Assembly (NCBI GenBank): GCA_963820315.1 | Contig: CAWFZK010000030.1 | Span: 1-64,000 of the forward strand | Direction: 5' to 3' | Length of the DNA stretch: 64,000 nt | Origin: JACVRW01 sp963820315 | GTDB lineage: Bacteria; Actinomycetota; Thermoleophilia; Solirubrobacterales; Thermoleophilaceae | Part shown: one piece after another, positions 59,214-64,000 of the stretch | Numbering within the stretch: the stretch's first letter is position 1 | Layout of the letters: every line of letters starts with the position of its first letter | Notes under the pieces: generated by a model | What the model saw: the letters and a program-made list of their open reading frames with translations, nothing else | The model's database searches: none | Told to the model about the DNA's origin: nothing | Translations under genes and position numbers: made by a program

Positions 59214-60899
59214 TCATGCCGCCGCCAGCAGCTCCTCGGCATGCCTTCGGGCCGCGCCGTCGCCCGCATCGGCTCCCAGCATGCGCACGAGTTCCTCGAC
59301 GACGCCCTCGCCCTCGAGCGGCTCGACCGTCGTGAGCGCCGTCCGCCCCGCGGCCGACTTCTCGATGCGGAAGTGGGTGCCGGCCAGCGAGGCGATCTGA
59401 GGCAGGTGGGTGATGCAGAGCACCTGACGCGCCTCGGCCAGCACGCGCAGGCGCTCGCCCACCGCGCGCGCCGTCTGGCCGCCCACGCCCGCGTCGACCT
59501 CGTCGAACACGAGCGTGCGCGACTCGCCCGCTCCCGCCACGGTCATCAGCGCCAGCATCACTCGTGAGAGCTCGCCCCCGGACGCCGCCTCGCGGATCGG
59601 CGCCGCCGGGACGCCCGGGTTGGGCCCGAGCAGGAACTCGACGCCGTCGGCGCCGCTTGGCCCCACCTCGCGCGGCTCCAGCGCGACCTCGAAGCTCGCA
59701 CCCTCCATCGCGAGCGCGGCGAGTTCCTCGCGCACCCGCTTCGCCAGCCTCGGCGCTGCCTTGTGGCGCGCCGCGCTCAGCTTCGCGGCGAGCTCGTCGC
59801 GCTCCGCGGCGGCCTTCGTCAGGGCGGCCTCGATGCGCTCGGTCTCGACCTCGGCCTGAGCGAGCCCGTCCCGCTCGACGCGGCAGCGCTCGGCGTGCTC
59901 GAGCACCCCCGTGACGCTGCCACCGTGCTTGCGCTCGAGCCGGTCGTACAGCTCGAGCCGCTCCTCGACCTCCTGCAGGCGGCCCGGCTCGCCCTCGAGC
60001 GAGTCGGCGTAGCGGCGCAGCTCCGCGCCCAGGTCCTCGGCCTCGAGCCTGAGGGCGGCGAGCCGCTCGGCGAGCGCGTCGAGCTCGGCATCGACGCCCG
60101 CCACGGGCTGCGCCACCCGCTCGGCCTCGGCGAGCAGCGCCGCCGCGCCGCCCTCGCCGGACTCCGGCGCCAGCGCCTCGGCGCCGCCGGCGGCCGCCGC
60201 GAGCAGCCCGTCGAGCGCCCGCAGCCGGCCGCGCTCCGCCAGCAGGGCCTCCTTCTCGGCCGGGCTCGGGTCGAGCGCCTCGATCTCCTCGATCTCGAAG
60301 GCGAGCAGGTCGAGGTCCCGGTCGCGAGTGCCGGCTCGGGTGCGCAGTTCCTCGAGCTCTCGACCCAGCTCGCGGGCCCGCACATGGGCGCTGCTCAGGC
60401 GCGAGCGCAGCGCCAGCTGGTCGCGTCCTCCGAAGCCGTCCAGCAGGTCGAGCTGCGCCGACGCCAGCGTCAGCTTGCGGTGCTCGTGCTGGCCGAAGAA
60501 CGCCACCAGGCGCCCACCCAGCGCCTGCAGGTCGCCCGCCGTGGCGGACCTGCCCTGCACGAACGCGCGCGTGCGGCCCTCTGCGCTCACGCGGCGCGCG
60601 AGCACCAGCTCGGGCGGCACGCCGCCGTCGAGCTCCGCCACCCGCTCGCGCAGATCGCCCAGCTCCGGCACGTCGAGCAGCCCCTCCGGCAGCTCGAAGA
60701 CGCCCTCGACATAGGCCTCGCGCGCGCCGGGGCGGACGATCCCGGAGCGAGCCTTGCCGCCGAGCAGCAGGTCGAGCGCGTGCGCGAGCACCGTCTTGCC
60801 CGCACCGGTTTCGCCGGTGATGGCGGTGAGGTCCGCGCCGGGGCGCAGCTCCGCCCTCTCGATGAGGAGCAGGTTCTCTATCCGCAGCTCGAGGAGCAC
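59214..60899 (-). CDS. recN: DNA repair protein RecN
   Basis: An SMC-like ATPase for double-strand break repair. A GTG start gives 561 residues. Walker A GETGAGKT (29-36), long coiled-coil arms (about 170-360), the signature EAASGGELSRVMLALM and Walker B TLVFDEVDAGVGGQTARAVG are complete, followed by CITHLPQIASLAGTHFRIEK. It lies in the tlyA-nadK-recN order common to Gram-positives. Confidence 0.96.
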   Translation of the reverse strand: MLLELRIENLLLIERAELRPGADLTAITGETGAGKTVLAHALDLLLGGKARSGIVRPGAREAYVEGVFELPEGLLDVPELGDLRERVAELDGGVPPELVLARRVSAEGRTRAFVQGRSATAGDLQALGGRLVAFFGQHEHRKLTLASAQLDLLDGFGGRDQLALRSRLSSAHVRARELGRELEELRTRAGTRDRDLDLLAFEIEEIEALDPSPAEKEALLAERGRLRALDGLLAAAAGGAEALAPESGEGGAAALLAEAERVAQPVAGVDAELDALAERLAALRLEAEDLGAELRRYADSLEGEPGRLQEVEERLELYDRLERKHGGSVTGVLEHAERCRVERDGLAQAEVETERIEAALTKAAAERDELAAKLSAARHKAAPRLAKRVREELAALAMEGASFEVALEPREVGPSGADGVEFLLGPNPGVPAAPIREAASGGELSRVMLALMTVAGAGESRTLVFDEVDAGVGGQTARAVGERLRVLAEARQVLCITHLPQIASLAGTHFRIEKSAAGRTALTTVEPLEGEGVVEELVRMLGADAGDGAARRHAEELLAAA

Positions 60900-60971
60900 G
60901 CAAGCAGGTCTACCAGCGCCGCCCGACGGAGCGGCGGCCCTGTTACACGGCCGTGCGCAAACTGCGTGGGT

Positions 60972-61832
60972 TCAGTACGAGAGTCGTCCGAACTTGTCAC
61001 GCAGGCGGTGGTAGAAGGTCGCGCCGGGCGCCTGCGCGAGCAGCGCGCGGCCCTTCTCGAAGCGGATCGCAACCGTTCCCTCCGGGGCCAGCGGCCCGAC
61101 CATCTGGCCGTCCGTCGTCATGTCGACGTCCTCCTCGCGCGAGCGGTTGCGCACCTCGAGGACGTCGCCGGGCGCCACGACGAGCGAGCGCGCCGTGAGC
61201 GTGTGCGGCGCGATGAACGAGACCACGAATCCCTCCACGCCCCAGGCCAGCACGGGGCCCCCATTGGCGAGGTTGTAGCCGGTCGAGCCGGCCGGCGTCG
61301 CGGCCACCAGGCCGTCGCAGCGAACCTCGCCGAGCTCCTCCCCCGACACCGAGTAGGCGAGCTCCGCGACGCGGCCGTCCGGGCGGCGGTGGAACGACAT
61401 GTCGTTGATCGCGGCCGCCTCGCCGTCGCCGGTCGACGCCACCAGCTCCGGCAGCTCCATCAGATCGAACTCGCCCGCCAGCGCGTGGCGCACGCCCTCC
61501 TCGAGCTCCCACGGCTCGACCGTGGCGAGGAAGCCGATCGTCCCGAAGTTGACCGCGAACACCGGCACGCGACTGCCGCTGTAGCGGCGCAGCGTCGAGA
61601 GGATCGTGCCGTCGCCGCCCAGCACGAGCGCAACGTCAGCCTCCCCCGCCGAATCGTCGGCGATGACGAGGCCGTCACGTGGCTCGAGGCCGTGCTTGGC
61701 GGCCTCGTCCGTTGAGACGTGGACCTCGACGCCCGCCTCGCCCGCCAGCTCGAGCACGCGCGTGAGCGCCTCGCGGGTGTCGGCGACCCGCGCGTGGGTG
61801 AACACGGTGATCGCCTTCGGGCGCTCGCTCAC
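60972..61832 (-). CDS. nadK: NAD kinase
   Basis: Phosphorylates NAD to NADP. The protein is 286 residues with a GTG start. The catalytic GGDGT (72-76) lies in VALVLGGDGTILSTLRRY. Other blocks: NFGTIGFLATVEPWELEEG, AINDMSFHRRPDGRV (an NE/ND motif with Asp), GLVAATPAGSTGYNLANGGP and the C-terminal IAPHTLTARSLVV. It overlaps the tlyA stop by 4 bases. Confidence 0.96.
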   Translation of the reverse strand: MSERPKAITVFTHARVADTREALTRVLELAGEAGVEVHVSTDEAAKHGLEPRDGLVIADDSAGEADVALVLGGDGTILSTLRRYSGSRVPVFAVNFGTIGFLATVEPWELEEGVRHALAGEFDLMELPELVASTGDGEAAAINDMSFHRRPDGRVAELAYSVSGEELGEVRCDGLVAATPAGSTGYNLANGGPVLAWGVEGFVVSFIAPHTLTARSLVVAPGDVLEVRNRSREEDVDMTTDGQMVGPLAPEGTVAIRFEKGRALLAQAPGATFYHRLRDKFGRLSY

Positions 61833-62617
61833 GGCTCCGCAATTCTTGCCGCGAGCTCGAGATCCTGAACCTCGGCGGCGCGCCCCGCCTCGGCAAGCCA
61901 GACGAAACTCTCGCGGTTCCCGGCCGGGCCGGGCAGCCCGGAAGACGCGTAGCCGAGCACCGCGACGCCGACCTCGGAGCGCATCCGCTCACCCACCTGG
62001 ACGAGCGCCGCGCGGCGGTCTTCGCCGGAGCGGACGACGCCGCCCTTGCCGACCCGCTCGCGGCCGACCTCGAACTGCGGCTTGATCATCGCGAGGCAGT
62101 CGAACACCGGCGCGGCACAGGCGAGCACCGCCGGCAGCACCTTGGTCAGCGAGATGAACGAGACGTCGGCGACGATCAGGTCCGGCGCATAGGGAAGCTC
62201 GCCCGGCTGCAGCGAGCGCGCGTTGCGCCGCTCGATTACCGTCACGCGCGGGTCGTTGCGCAGCCGCCAGTGCAGCTCTCCGTAGGCCACGTCGAGCGCG
62301 ATCACTGAGCTCGCGCCGCGCTGCAGGAGGCAGTCCGTGAAGCCGCCCGTCGAGGCGCCGACGTCGAGCGCCCTGCGGTCGGCGGGGTCGATCCCGAAGG
62401 CGTCGAGTGCGTTGGCGAGCTTGATGCCCCCGCGTGACACGAACGGCGGCGCCGCGGCCACCGCGACGTCCGTGTCGTCGGCCACGAGCTCGCCCGGCTT
62501 ATGGGCCGGCCGGCCGGCCACGGTCACGTCTCCAGCCAGCACCGCGGCCGCCGCGCGCGAGCGAGACTCGTACAGGCCGCGATCGGCCAGCAGGCTGTCG
62601 AGCCGCCGCTTCGGCAC
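61829..62617 (-). CDS. tlyA: TlyA family rRNA (cytidine 2'-O)-methyltransferase / hemolysin-like
   Basis: A 262-residue protein with a GTG start. An S4 RNA-binding domain (RRLDSLLADRGLYESRSRAA) is joined to an FtsJ-type SAM methyltransferase: RALDVGASTGGFTDCLLQRG, VIALDVAYGELHWRLRNDP, LIVADVSFISLTKVLP and AMIKPQFEVGRERVGKGGVV. TlyA methylates rRNA and so affects capreomycin sensitivity in mycobacteria. It leads the leftward tlyA-nadK-recN unit. Confidence 0.95.
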   Translation of the reverse strand: MPKRRLDSLLADRGLYESRSRAAAAVLAGDVTVAGRPAHKPGELVADDTDVAVAAAPPFVSRGGIKLANALDAFGIDPADRRALDVGASTGGFTDCLLQRGASSVIALDVAYGELHWRLRNDPRVTVIERRNARSLQPGELPYAPDLIVADVSFISLTKVLPAVLACAAPVFDCLAMIKPQFEVGRERVGKGGVVRSGEDRRAALVQVGERMRSEVGVAVLGYASSGLPGPAGNRESFVWLAEAGRAAEVQDLELAARIAEP

Positions 62618-62693
62618 CGCTGCAGACTAACCGCGAGCGCCTGTGTGACCCACGTCACACTACGCGGACCTACCGAGCGTAACCTCGGTCTCG

Positions 62694-63053
62694 ATGACGG
62701 TTCTGAGGCTCATCTCACCCGCTGCACGGGCCGGCCTTTTGGTGGCCGCCGGCATCGGGTTGATCGCGGCGCCCGCCCTGCTCGGGACCGGCTCCGCCGC
62801 GCTCATCACCGGGCTCGTGCTCGGCGCCCTGGCGATCGAGCTAGGGGTGGCCGGCACCGCGTCCGAGGGCCGCGGCACGCTCCCGATCTCGGCGCACGCG
62901 GTCTACGACCGTGGGCTGGCGCTCGGGCTGTTCCTGGCGGCTGCGATCTTCGGGCTGACGGGCGAGACCGAGGCGGCGCCGGTGTTCGCCGCTGCGGGTG
63001 CGCTCGCTCTCGTCGTGACCTCGATCACGCGCTACAGCGCGACCCCGGCCTAA
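62694..63053 (+). CDS. Small multi-helix membrane protein
   Basis: A 119-residue hydrophobic protein with four likely helices (about 9-29, 33-54, 72-90 and 93-112). LVAAGIGLIAAPALLGTG and ELGVAGTASEGRGTLPISAH are the most distinctive segments; the overall pattern is like SPW-repeat proteins but the SPW motif is absent. Function unknown. A clear terminator follows on the same strand. Confidence 0.72.
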   Translation: MTVLRLISPAARAGLLVAAGIGLIAAPALLGTGSAALITGLVLGALAIELGVAGTASEGRGTLPISAHAVYDRGLALGLFLAAAIFGLTGETEAAPVFAAAGALALVVTSITRYSATPA

Positions 63054-63108
63054 GACTTCCTCTCAGAGACGCATCACACATATCGCATCACTCCTCCCTC
63101 AGAGGCGG

Positions 63109-63135
63109 CCCGCGAAAGCGGGTCGTCTCTCTTTT
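63109..63135 (+). terminator. Rho-independent terminator
   Basis: CCCGC (63109-63113), loop GAAA, GCGGG (63118-63122), then TCGTCTCTCTTTT. A compact stem with a stable tetraloop and T-rich tail on the plus strand, 55 bases past the membrane-protein stop. Confidence 0.75.
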
Positions 63136-63155
63136 GGGGGGGCTTTCGAGCCGAG

Positions 63156-63368
63156 CTAGTCGGCCCTGTTTCGCTCTTCGTCAGCCTCGGCTTCGTGCCG
63201 CCGAGCATCCTCGCGGTGATTCTCGGCGGCCCCGGCGTCCCCGAACAGCTCTGCCGCGTCGGCTGACTCGCGATCGGTCCGGGCGGCACGCTCATGCCTG
63301 GCGGCAGCGCGCTCGTTCTGGCGCCGACGCTTCCTGCGCTCGTCGTCGGGCTCGTCGTCGTCGGCCAT
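63156..63368 (-). CDS. Small highly charged helical protein
   Basis: A 70-residue protein from the ATG at 63368. Almost all residues are Ala, Arg, Glu, Asp or His (MADDDEPDDERRKRRRQNER, AAARHERAARTDRESADAAE, AENHREDARRHEAEADEE), so it should form one long, charged helix. Similar tiny proteins are common in actinobacteria, without known role. It lies convergent to the membrane protein, beyond the terminator. Confidence 0.6.
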   Translation of the reverse strand: MADDDEPDDERRKRRRQNERAAARHERAARTDRESADAAELFGDAGAAENHREDARRHEAEADEERNRAD

Positions 63369-63399
63369 TCGACAGAGCCTAGCCCTCCTTGGCAGTGGC

Positions 63400-64000
63400 C
63401 TAGACGCCGAACTCGTCCTGGAGCGCCTCTGAGATCTCTCCGCCGGGGCGCCCACGGCGCTCGCCGTCGACGAAGACGTCCACCTGCTCGTCCCAGAAGG
63501 CGACCAGGCCCTTGATCGAGACGGCGTCGGGGAGCGGCTCGGCATAGGTCCAGCCGATGTCCTCGAGGACGCGCCCGCCGGCCTCGAGCGACCAGTAGGA
63601 GGCGTGACCCTTGTATGGGCAGTAGCTGCGGGAGTCGGTCGGCCGCAGCTCGGCGCGGACGTCCTCGCGCGGGACGTAGAAGCGCGTCGGCAGCTGGGTC
63701 TCGAACAACAGCCGGGCGTCGGTCGTCTCAGCCACCAGCTCGCCGTCGACCTCGATCCGGATGGGTCGCGAGGTCCGGCGAACGTCGACGCGGTGGAACG
63801 GGTCGCGCGGATGCCCGATCACGCGCTCGTCCTCCTCGTACCAATCGAAGGCGTCGAAGTCGACCGCGATGTAGCCGGCGAGGTCGTCGTCCGCCAGGCG
63901 GAAGGCCGCACCGACGCGGTCGCCGACCGTCTGCGGCTCGCCCTCGGCGGTGTGCACCGCGAACGGGATTCCCGGGTGCAGCACTCCTTCGGCGTGGCCG
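63400..64000 (-). CDS. DUF427 domain protein (partial, runs off right edge)
   Basis: The frame is open to the window end; a GTG at 63984 is internal, since coding sense (GHAEG) continues before it. At least 199 residues. The DUF427 motif is RFYVPREDVRAELRPTDSRS followed by YCPYKGHASYWSLEA and DIGWTYAEPLPDAVSIKGLV with AFW. A preceding half, with YIAVDFDAFDWYEEDERVIG, resembles a first repeat. The fold is beta-rich. Function is not known. Confidence 0.82.
   Translation of the reverse strand, partial: GHAEGVLHPGIPFAVHTAEGEPQTVGDRVGAAFRLADDDLAGYIAVDFDAFDWYEEDERVIGHPRDPFHRVDVRRTSRPIRIEVDGELVAETTDARLLFETQLPTRFYVPREDVRAELRPTDSRSYCPYKGHASYWSLEAGGRVLEDIGWTYAEPLPDAVSIKGLVAFWDEQVDVFVDGERRGRPGGEISEALQDEFGV

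Overview
This is one contiguous stretch of a very GC-rich bacterial chromosome, densely packed and rich in GTG starts. Its gene content and style suggest an actinobacterium, most likely of the Thermoleophilia (Solirubrobacterales/Gaiellales type). The grounds are F420-type oxidoreductases, PdxS/PdxT, a dgt-dnaG-rpoD block, a tlyA-nadK-recN-pyrG-xerD block and many SnoaL-like proteins. The taxonomic call is an inference from gene content, not a phylogeny.

Left part (1-23500): a sulfatase tail and a GlsB-type membrane protein lead into a leftward block made of yebC, a DoxX-like gene, ruvC, ruvA, ruvB, a zinc-ribbon/PAS protein and a fused secDF. Next come a large secreted BNR/PKD/LamG protein, an M29 aminopeptidase, pdxT-pdxS (vitamin B6), a patatin-like lipase, an M1-type metallopeptidase, a NatAB-like ABC exporter, an RpiR-type regulator, a glucose-1-phosphate cytidylyltransferase, a glutathione transferase-like protein, two secreted hydrolases, a deazaflavin-dependent nitroreductase-like protein, and a TetR/cupin divergent pair with a clear multi-site operator.

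Accessory region (about 23500-30660): small, poorly conserved, partly decayed genes and remnants lie immediately beyond the 3' end of a tRNA-Met gene. It includes small membrane proteins, a GlcG-like protein, a GH5-like secreted hydrolase, fragments of an ABC-2 permease and an FAD oxidoreductase, and a frameshifted secreted protein. It looks like the worn remains of a genomic island; no integrase was found.

Middle (30660-44800): an AhpD-like protein, a TasA-like lipoprotein, a thioredoxin-fold lipoprotein, an SDR, an F420-type LLM oxidoreductase with an overlapping glycosyltransferase (CTG start), and a cell-envelope cluster. The cluster is HtrA protease, VWA protein, a sensor kinase/response regulator pair on the other strand, MoxR ATPase, DUF58 protein and a second VWA protein. 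An HNH protein and tRNA-Asn close the section.

Right part (44800-64000): core information processing (rpoD, dnaG, dgt, ppdK, recO, then mutM, xerD, an ADP-ribose-type Nudix hydrolase, an M20 peptidase, pyrG, recN, nadK, tlyA) and a few small proteins, ending inside a DUF427 protein.

Two window-wide patterns stand out. First, several otherwise intact genes, including the essential secDF and rpoD, are broken by a single extra base, which points to uncorrected insertion errors in the assembly rather than to real gene loss. Second, six convergent gene pairs end on one shared CTAG, each gene using TAG as its stop. No CRISPR array, rRNA operon, complete insertion sequence or convincing new defence system is visible.
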